Source of the DNA: Phoronis ovalis
Lineage: Eukaryota > Phoronida > Phoronidae
Reading direction: 5' to 3'
Assembly (NCBI GenBank): GCA_028565635.1
Contig: JAOXYB010062946.1
Span: 1-10,500 of the forward strand
DNA: 10,500 bases
Shown here: one piece after another, positions 1-7,239 of the stretch
How the letters are laid out: every line of letters begins with the position of its first letter
Position numbering within the stretch: the first letter of the stretch is position 1
Translations under genes and position numbers: made by a program
Notes under the pieces: model-generated
What the model saw: the letters and a program-made list of their open reading frames with translations, nothing else
The model's database searches: none
Told to the model about the DNA's origin: nothing

Positions 1-389
1 ATTGAGTTTATGTTTCAAGAATTTAATGTTTTAACTCAGAATGGCTTTATAGGTTACATGACCTATTCAGTGACCTACTCAGATAAAAATAAATTAGAGA
101 TTCAGGCCTACCTAACCAGCATTGACTTGAACCGTCATTCCACACTCACGCACCTGCTTCCTACTATTCAAACCATTTTTTTGGATTTCACACCAAAATT
201 CCTGAGCAGATTTCCGGAAACTCAAACCTGCTGCTCGAGGCTTTGGAATTGCTGTTCGTGTCTCCGGAAATCTGTTTGAGTTCCTGGCAGGTGTCTGGAC
301 CAGAGTTTGTGTACAAAGCTGGTCTAAAATTGTAACATTTGTGTTTAAAATGGTGAAGTATTGTAAAGTTGTTTTCTTTGTCATTGCAG
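1..389 (+). other. End of upstream intron (5' of first visible exon)
   Basis: No coding exon is supported here. The segment ends with a pyrimidine-rich acceptor, tttctttgtcattgcag, at about 373-389. The next exon begins in phase 1, so the previous exon, expected to hold the start codon and signal peptide, must end in phase 1. A short open frame at 10-279 has no hydrophobic leader and no convincing donor. The stretch contains one inverted repeat at 207-274, listed separately. Confidence 0.8.
207..274. repeat. 12-bp inverted repeat with 44-bp loop
   Basis: CAGATTTCCGGA at 207-218 is the exact reverse complement of TCCGGAAATCTG at 263-274. Just inside the left arm lies AACTCAAAC, and just outside the right arm lies GTTTGAGTT, which are also complementary. 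A second, mutually exclusive pairing is therefore possible. It may be a remnant of a small non-autonomous element or a chance hairpin; no target-site duplication was identified. Confidence 0.6.
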
Positions 390-644
390 ATGGTAGTACT
401 ACCAAGTCTGATACTTACTGCACGTTTCTGCAGTCGGCAGATGTCGGTGTTGATCAAAACCATGTAGCACTACCAGAGACTGGGGAAGATTCAGGGGGGG
501 TGGAATATGCACATTCACTGGACTCAGGAACAGTAATGGCTGATAATAAAACAATTAAATGTGTAGAAGAAGATACTGCATGCTTTTCTGCATGGTATGT
601 GGATCCTAAAAATGAAAGCAAAATTACAATGACCATTATACAAG
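390..644 (+). CDS. BMPR2: BMPR2 exon A: N-terminal half of ligand-binding ectodomain
   Basis: Residues 1-84 plus split codons at both ends (phase 1 in, phase 1 out). The acceptor is tcattgcag at 381-389 and the donor is CAAG|gtaatc at 645. It holds the first three of ten ectodomain cysteines, C10, C57 and C64. They match the human order (C34, C60, C66) in the contexts YCTF, DNKTIKC and DTACFSAW. N-glycosylation sequons are seen at N52 (NKT) and N74 (NES). The first loop has 46 residues between C10 and C57, against 25 in human BMPR2. The extra part is acidic and polar. A run of seven G at 494-500 lies inside it, but the frame stays open and the flanking cysteines fit, so no frameshift is inferred. 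The start of the mature protein is upstream. Confidence 0.93.
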
Positions 645-3600
645 GTAATCAAGTGAAAGTTAAAATAATTGTATAATTTGTAATGTGAAGGCGTGTGAGG
701 ATTAAAACTAAAGGCTAGTCAAAATTGACATAGTAAACAAGATTTTTTGACAGTTTTACCCATTTTACTGTGGAAAAGGAACTCAAAAAAGTCAAAACGG
801 TACATAGAGGTATTTGAAAATGTACTGTAAATTTTGGAATAAAAACATTTTTGCAAAGTTGTAGCATCCTTATATACTTCTTGTTAGGTACAATACTTGG
901 TCAAAATGGATATAAACAAGATTTTCAGCTGTATTAACCATTTTTCAATTTTACTGTGGAAAAATGAACTCAAAACATTTAAAATGGCACAAAGAGGTAT
1001 TTGAAAATGTATATATTTGAATAAAAAATGTTTTTCAACTTTTTGAATGAAAGAAAGCGTATTTCAAGGTGGTGGCATCCTTATGGAATGCTTGTGAGGA
1101 ATAAAGCTAAAGATTTGGTCAAAAATGGATATAAATAATATTTTTGGCAGTATTAACAATTGTTCAAATTTTACTGTGGAAAAATGAACTGCAAAAAGTT
1201 AGAACGGCACATGGGGGTATTTGCTAATGTAAATGTTTAAAATTTTGAATTAAAAAAGTAACGTTTTTATACTTAGGCCAGATTTTTCTGTTGTTTAAAG
1301 CAGGCTAGCAACTTGTGTCTCTCTGTGTATCCTAAAATATGATCTCAATAACCAGAATTTTATCCCAAGATAGATCACAATAAGGGGGTTATTGTCTTGA
1401 TACAATATTCATTAACATTGCCACTATGGAATATTTTGAGAAGCACAAGAGAAAATTAGTAATCCTGATAATTCCTTGTCTGGCACTGAATGCTTCTGTA
1501 AGGTTTGAGACCATGCTATTAGTTGTGTACAGGATTGTGAGAGATAATTGAATGATCTGAAGTAAATGTTGTTTCACCTAGACACCTTCCATGAGTGACT
1601 CTCAGAATAATGCGGCAGTTGTACGTATTGTTGCCTAGCATTTTGCAAATTCAATTACACAACATGCAGACCATCGAAGTCGCTCAATACAATGCAACAG
1701 TTGGACAGTAGCATCTATATTACATACCAGTCTTTGATTATTTTTATTGCAGGCTGTTGGCTTACCAGAGATCACTGCACCAGTTCAACTTGTGTAGCCA
1801 AGACAAGTACAACACCGTTCCAAAAGATGGACCCCAATTTGAGGTACTGTTGCTGTGTGGGAGACATGTGCAACGCAAACTTCTCCAGTATCATGGTGCT
1901 TGAGTCACTGGAATCAGACAAAGACCCAGATTTGACCCCAGGTAAGATGCATGGTATTTCTGTAATGTTATTTGGTTTGTCTGATCAGTCTTCTAGACAA
2001 TTTTGAGAGCAAGGTGTAACACTATTTATTCAAGTCTTCCTAAAATCAATCCAAAAGCTACCATGAACATTACAAAAATTCTGCGCTACATGGATTTTGA
2101 CACATATCTCTCAAACATATTGTTAATTGCAAAAGTGGTTTAATACACTATCTGTTTGATTCCAGAATCTGTAATTCTTAACGACTTAACCTACCAGAAT
2201 AATACAATTATAATCAGCATAACTGCAATCACAAGCGTTGCTGTAGTGATAGTCATCGCCTTCCTCGGTTATCGTATTTGCCGATTGAGACGTTATATGC
2301 CTCCAGAAGCTGATACATTAATTGAAACACCGGTGTCTGAACCAACCTTTGACCCAGATGAGTTAAAAATATTGAGCATTATCAATAAAGGACGTTATGG
2401 GGTCGTGTGGAAAGGGATGTTGAACGATCAGGAAGTTGCAGTTAAAATTTTTAATCCTGGGCAGAAACAATTCTATAATAATGAAAGAGATATTTATATG
2501 TTGCCACATATTGACCATGATTATATTGTGAAGTTCTATGGGGCTGATGAAAGGATAAACATGGACCAGAATCCAGAGTATATCATAGTATTAGCTCATG
2601 CTCCTTATGGCTCATTGAACGGATACTTGAAGAATAATATTCTGGACTGGGTAACGCTCTGTAAGATGGCGTATTCTGTTGCTTCTGGATTAGCACATCT
2701 TCACTCTGATATATATAAAGGAGGTAGGTTGTCAGAAGTAAACAAGGAAATACTTCTATTTTCTGTGTAAAGCCATGTTCAAGAAGATCTTGTTTATTAG
2801 TGTTTATTAGGTTTGCTGCATGCTATGAAGCAGAGGAAGGCTATTGGGTTTGTACATTTTCTTTCTTGATTCCAGTTTTTAGCCAACTATAACTCGAATT
2901 CGGTTAGAGGTAACTATGTCAAAAGTTATTTTTTAAAAAGTGCTCAAAAAGTTCCATTATGATGGTATTGGATTGTGAAGAGGTCATTGTGATGGTATTG
3001 GGTTGCAAACAGGTCATTAAGAAGTCAAGAGATCATTTTGAGTCAAACAGTCTTCTAAACAGATAAAACTTAATATTTGTTGGGAAGTTCAATAATGACT
3101 GAAAGGTCATTTAGAGGTTATGTAAAGGTCATATAAGTCATATATATCATTGTACAAACATGTATAACCTACATGTATCTGTAATCTTGGAAGTTATTTA
3201 AGCCTAAGAAAAAAATAGGTTTGGTTATCGTTACCAAATTGTAACCCCCAACCATATTATTTTTTTGCATATTGTTCAGCAAATACCTGTGTTGTTATTC
3301 TTTTTATTGTGCTTTCATGTTTTGGTCAGTAAAATAAGAAAGCAAAATAAAATATATTTTCTACCTATCTACCTTTTTTTTTTCATGTATTAAATAGGAA
3401 CCTTACAAAAGCTACTATTTCTTGTGATGCACAAGAAAATTCAGTGAATCCATTTACCAGACAGAGATATTGTATTCAATACATTTTAATGATCTGTAGT
3501 TCAGTAGCGTAGATATTGGACTTTTATTACTGTGTCTCTAATTTTAGATTCTTTCAAGCCGGCAGTTGCTCACCGTGATTTCAATAGTCGAAATGTCCTA

Positions 3601-6600
3601 GTCAAGTCAGATTTGACGTGCTGTATCACTGATATGGGATTTGCTATCAAAATAATGGGATCAAAGTTCATACGTAATGGACATGAAGAAATTGCAGAGC
3701 AATCATCACTTAATGATGTGAGATTAATATTTTGTAAATGTATGAGCCTAATATTAAAACCATCTCATTGTACATAGAATATTGCGTAAATAATCTACAT
3801 TGTAATTGGCGAAATGTTAAATGGATGGTCTTTTAAAATGAGTTGATATTTTCTCTCAACATAAACCTGTTAATGGGGATTAATAATATTTTTTGGGCTG
3901 ATATAACTTAAAAGCCATAGGTAACAATCGTTCCATGTTTGCTGTAATTTTGTCGACAGATTAGTTTACAAACAAGTATTTAAAAATTTTATATAAACGG
4001 TAGCGAAATAAATTCTACTGCTGGATATAAACATACAATGCAGCTTGAATTAAAGATACTTATTTTATAAAAATACTGCGTTTGTCTTGTTAAACATACA
4101 TGTAATATCTTAATCTAGGTAGCTGTCAAATTTCCTGACAGGATGGAAGATTAATTTCTACCATTGCTTTCTATAAAAAAATTTCCAAGAACACCTAATC
4201 TCCTAGTAACAAATTCAGCTGAAAAACGTTTCTACTGATTGCAGAATACAGTGCTTGAGAAATGGCATTAGGATTTCCGTTTCATTTCTGTCATTCATCA
4301 CCTGTTAATCAGTCCTGTTGTGTTTCTTGTTAGGTTGGTACGTTGCGTTACATGGCACCAGAAGTTTTGGATGGTGCTGTGAATCTTCGTGATTGTGAAT
4401 CTTCACTAAAGCAGATTGATATTTATGCCCTTGGTCTAGTTCTATGGGAACTTACATCACGTACTAAAGAATTGTATCCAGGTAAGTAATTTGTGTCATA
4501 TCCCACCTCGGCTCTACATCAGCAAAATACATGTACTTTGGTGTGTGCTATAAGGACTGAAGGACATGAACATGCAAATTGTATTTTTATAAATAGATTG
4601 TATTCAACTGGAAATCATGATCACAAACTTGAAATACAATATTTGTGTTGAATTCAAGTACCGAAATAAGGATGGTGTATGTTTTACTAACTTCCCCGTT
4701 TCCGAACAAATGTTCGTAATCGAAGACAAATTGATTTGAATATAAATCAACCACAAAAAAAAAAATTTTGCTACTAAAAGTTACATGTAGTTAGATATAT
4801 GTGCATTGAAATCGTGCTATTGTGAAAATTCTGTTTGGAAGGTATCAATTAAACTTTTTGTGATGTTTGTTTTCCTTCGGTCACTTACTATTCATTATTT
4901 TATGATTTTCCTATATTCAGGTTCTTCTGTACCGGAGTATGCCTTACCATATCAATTGGAAGTAGGTCCTCATCCAAGTTTCGATGAAATGCAACAGCTT
5001 GTATCAAAGAACAAAGAACGACCCGGCTTCCCATCTGTATGTGTAGCTGTCAATTCTACCCAGCCTCATCTGCAGGTATCAGTACATGTTGTTTTCGTAC
5101 CTAGGCATCACTAGTTATAGAACTGTTAGAGCATTTATCAAGACAAAATGTTTTGGTTCCCTGTAGTAAAATAATTAAGTTGCAGGCTGGGTTATATCTC
5201 TGACTTTCTCTCCAAAACATCCATTGGCATGTGAATAGGGAGATATCATTTAAGTGTAGTCACTGTCAGGAACTATAGACTACTTTTATTTTAGTATCCT
5301 ATTTTCTTTTGGAATAGGCAATTCGTGGTCTAAGGGAGACTATAGAAGATTGTTGGGACCAGGACGCAGAGGCCCGCCTAACTGCATTATGTGTAGAAGA
5401 ACGTATCATAGAAATAGCAGCAACATGGGATTCAAGGAGCAAGGGTATGTTATCATTTGCTTGCTAATTATCAAACTAAACAAACATTTGAAATGCAGAA
5501 TTCTTGTTATTTTTGTTATACTTCTTTTTCATATCTTAACTGAATTCTGAGATGGAATGCTTTCTGAGTCGGAATCACTTGTATTTTACGTGTTTACTTA
5601 AATTTCTATGATATTTTGTGTTGCAGGTGTAACTCCCACTGCTGTCAATCCAACCTTAGAGCAGCCCACAGTCACTACAGACAGCATTGTAGATGTTAAT
5701 ACAATGCTTCCCAGTACAGACTTATCGGACAAACCAGAAACCTATCCAATAACATGTCACAGTACTAGTGATGACGATGCAGTTGTTGGGTTGTACACCA
5801 GGTTACCAAGGCAGCGGGAAAGTTTATCTACGATCACTGTAGAGACAGTGCTGTCCCCTAGTGTTGATGAAGAAAGACCACAACAGCCTGAACCAAGCAA
5901 AGCTAATGTAAACGTAAACTATGAGCGAGCTCTGAAATCGAGACAGCCCCATCAAGGTAGAAATCCAACAGTAGAAAGAAATACACATAAACGAAGTGAG
6001 GAAGAGTTGGCTGTCTTGGGTAACACACTTGTTGATGCCAAAATAGCAAAAGAAAATGCTGAGAAGGCGCAGAAAAGAAATCGTGCTGTTGAACAGCATA
6101 ACACCATGCCCACAGAAGGTCATGACAACATTAACAGTGCTTTGGTGCAACATGATAGCTTGGCTCACTATCATAGAAACACGCCCATACCATATTTGCA
6201 GAACCGTGTACGAGATAGTAGTCCACCAGGGGCTACACCAAAGGTTGCTAACGTCCCTGGAAATGGCTCATCGATACATGGTGCTATGACAGTTAACGAG
6301 GCAAAAAATTACATCAAAACATGCAACATGGCTAAAGTGAAAAAGCCAAAAGAAAAGAGTGGGTTATTTGGTTTTCTGAGTAAAAATTTCATGTCACACA
6401 GTAATCAGACTTTAGATACAGGAGACCATGTGGCTGCACATAGTAGTGACAATGGACATCATCGTAGTAACTCGGATGGGAGCTCATCGTTGACAACTAA
6501 AAGTAACTTAAACACTCGGCCATTAACAACAGAGGTAAGAATGGTCAACGGTTCCGCAGTGGTACAACCTGCCACTCAAATTAATGACAGTGTTAATGTC

Positions 6601-7095
6601 GAGCCATTTAGTGGCAAAGAAGCAAAATTAGGTATGGCTGAAGTTGGAGTGGCAAAACTGCAGCACACATCTCCTGCAGCAAACAGAATGCCTACAATGG
6701 TGAAACAGCGAATTGACAATCGAGCAAGAAGTGCTAGTGATCTCACGACAGAAATAAAAGATGCCAGTAACGAAAAATTGAAACCAGCTCGTCCAAACTT
6801 TTTACGTTTCAAGGGACATAATTACAAATCTGATTCCCAACTAAACAGAATAAATGAGAATGCATTTCATAGAATAACTAACAAACAAAAAATGCTAAAC
6901 GGAGTACAAATTGATAAAAACTCCAGCGAGAATGTTAAGCATTCTTCATTACATGACATCAGAAGTTCTACATTGGAGTGTCAACCTAAATCTGGTTCAT
7001 TACAGGCCGTGAACTTAAACAAAACAAACAGTTCACGTCCTCAGATTGACGGTACAGAACTTAACACACTGGCACCCTCTAAAGCTTTTTGTTGA
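390..7095 (+). CDS. BMPR2: BMP type II receptor (BMPR2) orthologue, 5'-partial, eight exons
   Basis: Join 390-644, 1753-1941, 2166-2723, 3548-3717, 4334-4481, 4921-5075, 5318-5444, 5627-7095 (3071 nt; 1022 complete residues plus stop). This is a single-pass membrane serine/threonine kinase that binds BMP-family ligands and phosphorylates type I receptors, which activate SMAD1/5/8. Domain order seen: ten-cysteine ectodomain (about 1-130), membrane helix (about 162-183), kinase (about 214-531) and long cytoplasmic tail (534-1022). The long tail separates BMPR2 from activin and TGF-beta type II receptors. Diagnostic matches to vertebrate BMPR2, recalled from memory, include QGCW, YCCC-x4-[28 protein letters not shown] and [17 protein letters not shown]. 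Every junction has GT-AG and a consistent phase. The start codon and signal peptide are missing; they should lie in an upstream exon ending in phase 1. Two kinase motif substitutions are discussed in the findings. Confidence 0.96.
645..1752 (+). other. Intron A/B (1108 nt) with diverged tandem repeat
   Basis: The intron runs from gtaatc to a tttttattgcag acceptor and interrupts a Gly codon (g|gc, residue 85) in phase 1. This is the same Gly (G83) that human exons 2 and 3 share. Its first half is a diverged tandem repeat (about 686-1268), listed separately. The remainder (1269-1740) shows nothing beyond AT-rich unique sequence. A minus-strand open frame at 1389-1577 looks like chance. Confidence 0.9.
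686..1268. repeat. Diverged tandem repeat, about 3 copies of roughly 190-220 bp
   Basis: Three copies in direct orientation share ordered landmarks. These are a (g)gatataaa-caagatttt block, TTTTACTGTGGAAAA starting at 763, 949 and 1169, then GAACT..AAAA, a CGGCACA-like word, GAGGTATTTGAAAATGTA and an A/T-rich stretch ending in GGCATCCTTAT (about 863 and 1074). Landmark spacing is 186 and 220 bp. The second copy carries about 25-30 extra bases near 1040-1065. No coding capacity or terminal inverted repeats were seen. Confidence 0.8.
1753..1941 (+). CDS. BMPR2: BMPR2 exon B: C-terminal half of ectodomain
   Basis: Residues 85 (split Gly) to 147, phase 1 in and out; the donor is CCAG|gtaaga at 1942. 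It holds the other seven ectodomain cysteines, C86, C93, C98, C117-C119 and C124. With exon A this completes the ten-cysteine three-finger fold. The segment opens GCWLTRDHC and ends with the family-defining CCC-x4-C box, [15 protein letters not shown]. Human BMPR2 has the closely similar FCCCSTDLCNVNFTE. N127 lies in an NFS sequon at the position of the conserved human one. The TTP motif after C98 (TSTTPF) parallels VTTTPP in vertebrates. An acidic linker ([13 protein letters not shown]) leads towards the membrane. Confidence 0.96.
1942..2165 (+). other. Intron B/C (224 nt)
   Basis: Phase 1 intron, gtaaga to ttgattccag, splitting a Glu codon (g|aa, residue 148) in the juxtamembrane linker. 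The corresponding vertebrate intron (exons 3/4) is also phase 1 just before the membrane segment. Nothing else is seen in it. Confidence 0.92.
2166..2723 (+). CDS. BMPR2: BMPR2 exon C: transmembrane segment and kinase N-lobe
   Basis: Residues 148 (split) to 333; the donor is GGAG|gtaggt at 2724. A membrane helix of about 22 residues (162-183, [14 protein letters not shown]...) is followed by a basic stop-transfer stretch, RICRLRRY. A sequon at N159 lies at the outer face. The kinase starts near 214. The P-loop reads [11 protein letters not shown] (221-231), so the first Gly of GxGxxG is Asn at 221 (2384-2386). The ATP-binding Lys is K241 in VAVKIF (2444-2446). The helix-C Glu is E254 in NERDIY, matching human NEKNIY. 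The hinge region is [17 protein letters not shown], and the exon ends with [13 protein letters not shown]. This exon covers what four exons (4-7) encode in human BMPR2, with nearly equal length (558 versus 549 nt as recalled). Confidence 0.97.
2961..3020. repeat. 30-bp imperfect tandem duplication
   Basis: GATGGTATTGG at 2961 and again at 2991 starts two adjacent 30-bp units that both contain AGGTCATT near their ends. The units differ at several positions between these blocks. This is a short minisatellite-like duplication in an intron. Confidence 0.75.
2981..3131 (+). promoter_or_regulatory. Cluster of four AGGTCA half-sites (putative nuclear-receptor sites)
   Basis: AGGTCA occurs on the plus strand at 2981-2986, 3011-3016, 3104-3109 and 3126-3131. 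The last two are preceded by A-rich bases (GAAAGGTCA, TAAAGGTCA), resembling extended monomer sites for ROR/ERR/FTZ-F1-type receptors. The first two are explained by the 30-bp duplication. Function is unproven. Confidence 0.25.
3548..3717 (+). CDS. BMPR2: BMPR2 exon D: catalytic loop and start of activation segment
   Basis: Residues 334 (split Asp) to 390, phase 1 in, phase 0 out; the donor is TGAT|gtgaga at 3718. The catalytic loop is HRDFNSRN, with catalytic D344 (3577-3579) and metal-binding N349. Human has HRDLNSRN. The metal-binding DFG reads D362-M363-G364 ([11 protein letters not shown], 3631-3639), so Asp and Gly are kept but Phe is Met. The activation segment continues [19 protein letters not shown] to the exon end, similar in length and charge to vertebrate BMPR2. 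The donor GTGAGA is a minor but ordinary variant. Reading on past it gives a premature stop at 3775-3777. Confidence 0.96.
3718..4333 (+). other. Intron D/E (616 nt)
   Basis: Phase 0 intron, gtgaga to tttcttgttag. It lies immediately before the VGT-RYMAPE block, at the same place as the human exon 8/9 boundary. It contains a small inverted repeat, CTGTCA (4123-4128) and TGACAG about 8 bp further on. Otherwise it is AT-rich with no recognisable feature. Confidence 0.9.
4334..4481 (+). CDS. BMPR2: BMPR2 exon E: APE motif and substrate-lobe core
   Basis: Residues 391-439 plus the first base of Gly440, phase 0 in, phase 1 out; the donor is CCAG|gtaagt at 4482. It opens [17 protein letters not shown], with E400 of the APE motif (398-400), and continues [18 protein letters not shown]. 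Asp419 is the conserved subdomain IX Asp. It ends [13 protein letters not shown]. The 148-nt length equals human BMPR2 exon 9 as recalled, and the encoded block aligns without gaps. This is one of the best conserved parts of the gene. Confidence 0.97.
4482..4920 (+). other. Intron E/F (439 nt)
   Basis: Phase 1 intron, gtaagt to ttttcctatattcag, splitting Gly440 (human G426 at the same place). It contains CGAACA-AA-TGTTCG (4703-4716), a short near-perfect palindrome, and an A-run followed by TTTT near 4753-4768. Nothing else is supported. Confidence 0.92.
4921..5075 (+). CDS. BMPR2: BMPR2 exon F: kinase C-lobe
   Basis: Residues 440 (split Gly) to 491, phase 1 in, phase 0 out; the donor is GCAG|gtatca at 5076. 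It encodes [19 protein letters not shown], then [18 protein letters not shown], which aligns with the human stretch from SVPEYQMAFQTEVGNHP to REKQRPKFP. The last 14 residues ([13 protein letters not shown] region) are poorly conserved and make this exon longer than human exon 10 (155 versus 137 nt). The junction is exactly before the AIRGLRET block, as in human. A two-codon shift of the donor would be hard to exclude without cDNA, but the phase fits this one. Confidence 0.94.
5076..5317 (+). other. Intron F/G (242 nt)
   Basis: Phase 0 intron, gtatca to ttttcttttggaatag. It corresponds to the vertebrate exon 10/11 intron. No further structure is seen. Confidence 0.92.
5318..5444 (+). CDS. BMPR2: BMPR2 exon G: end of kinase domain
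   Basis: Residues 492-533 plus the first base of Gly534, phase 0 in, phase 1 out; the donor is AAGG|gtatgt at 5445. The block [18 protein letters not shown] is almost identical to vertebrate BMPR2. It contains R511, the invariant subdomain XI Arg equivalent to human R491. It ends with the last kinase helix ([17 protein letters not shown]). The exon stops about 15 codons sooner than human exon 11, before the VTPTAVNP motif, so this junction is not at the vertebrate position. Confidence 0.96.
5445..5626 (+). other. Intron G/H (182 nt, shortest in the gene)
   Basis: Phase 1 intron, gtatgt to attttgtgttgcag, splitting Gly534. Reading through it from exon G adds Gly plus six residues and reaches TAA at 5465-5467. 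Retention would therefore give a receptor ending just after the kinase. Confidence 0.92.
5627..7095 (+). CDS. BMPR2: BMPR2 exon H: long cytoplasmic tail and stop codon
   Basis: Residues 534 (split Gly) to 1022, then TGA at 7093-7095. The first 20 bases after the acceptor encode VTPTAVNPT, matching human VSPTVNP just after the kinase. The tail is low in hydrophobic residues and rich in Ser, Thr, Asn and Lys, so it is probably mostly disordered. Recognisable islands are [10 protein letters not shown] (630-639; human INYERQQ) and [10 protein letters not shown] with GVAK at 874-877 (human TGVAKMN). A charged helical stretch (656-692, [13 protein letters not shown]...) could form a short coiled coil. 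A basic patch, KVKKPKEK, is followed by [12 protein letters not shown] (770-789). The vertebrate tail binds LIMK1, dynein light chain and other partners; whether that holds here is unknown. Human BMPR2 splits its tail over two exons, and here one is enough. Confidence 0.95.
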
Positions 7096-7233
7096 AATGA
7101 AAGGATTCTTGTCCATATTATACAGATTTTGATTTCAAAATGTGTTCAACAAAAGTTTGGATGATGTTTGCCAAGTTGTATTTTGGAATTGAAATTCCAC
7201 TCTGAGAGTGGCGTTTCTCAATGGCCGATTCAA

Positions 7234-7239
7234 ATTAAA
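7234..7239 (+). terminator. Variant poly(A) signal ATTAAA (possible short 3' UTR)
   Basis: ATTAAA lies about 140 bases after the stop and is followed within 20 bases by TTTATTGTGTAT, a weak GT-rich element. Use is uncertain. Confidence 0.25.

Larger units (their letters stand above)
2724..3547 (+). other. Intron C/D (824 nt)
   Basis: Phase 1 intron, gtaggt to tctctaattttag, splitting an Asp codon (g|at, residue 334) ten residues before the catalytic Asp. This is the same residue split in human BMPR2 (D323). Inside are a 30-bp tandem duplication at 2961-3020 and four same-strand AGGTCA words between 2981 and 3131, listed separately. An AATAAA at 3346-3351 could in principle serve intronic polyadenylation. 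The rest is AT-rich unique sequence. Confidence 0.92.

Noticed and set aside
10-279. Plus-strand open frame as a candidate first exon with the start codon
   Set aside because: There is no hydrophobic signal peptide, no similarity to receptor N-termini and no strong donor. The nearest donor-like CAG|GTGTCT at 291 does not give a sensible protein.
494-500. Run of seven G in exon A as a possible frameshift
   Set aside because: The frame is open on both sides, the ten-cysteine pattern is complete and the exit phase fits exon B, so the run length appears correct.
1389-1577. Minus-strand open frame of 62 codons in intron A/B
   Set aside because: It lies fully within an intron, has no recognisable domain, and its length is ordinary for chance.
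5824-6174. Minus-strand open frame of 116 codons opposite the tail exon
   Set aside because: It is a shadow of the conserved plus-strand exon; hydrophobic Ser/Phe/Cys-rich composition is typical of antisense reading of Lys/Glu/Thr-rich codons.
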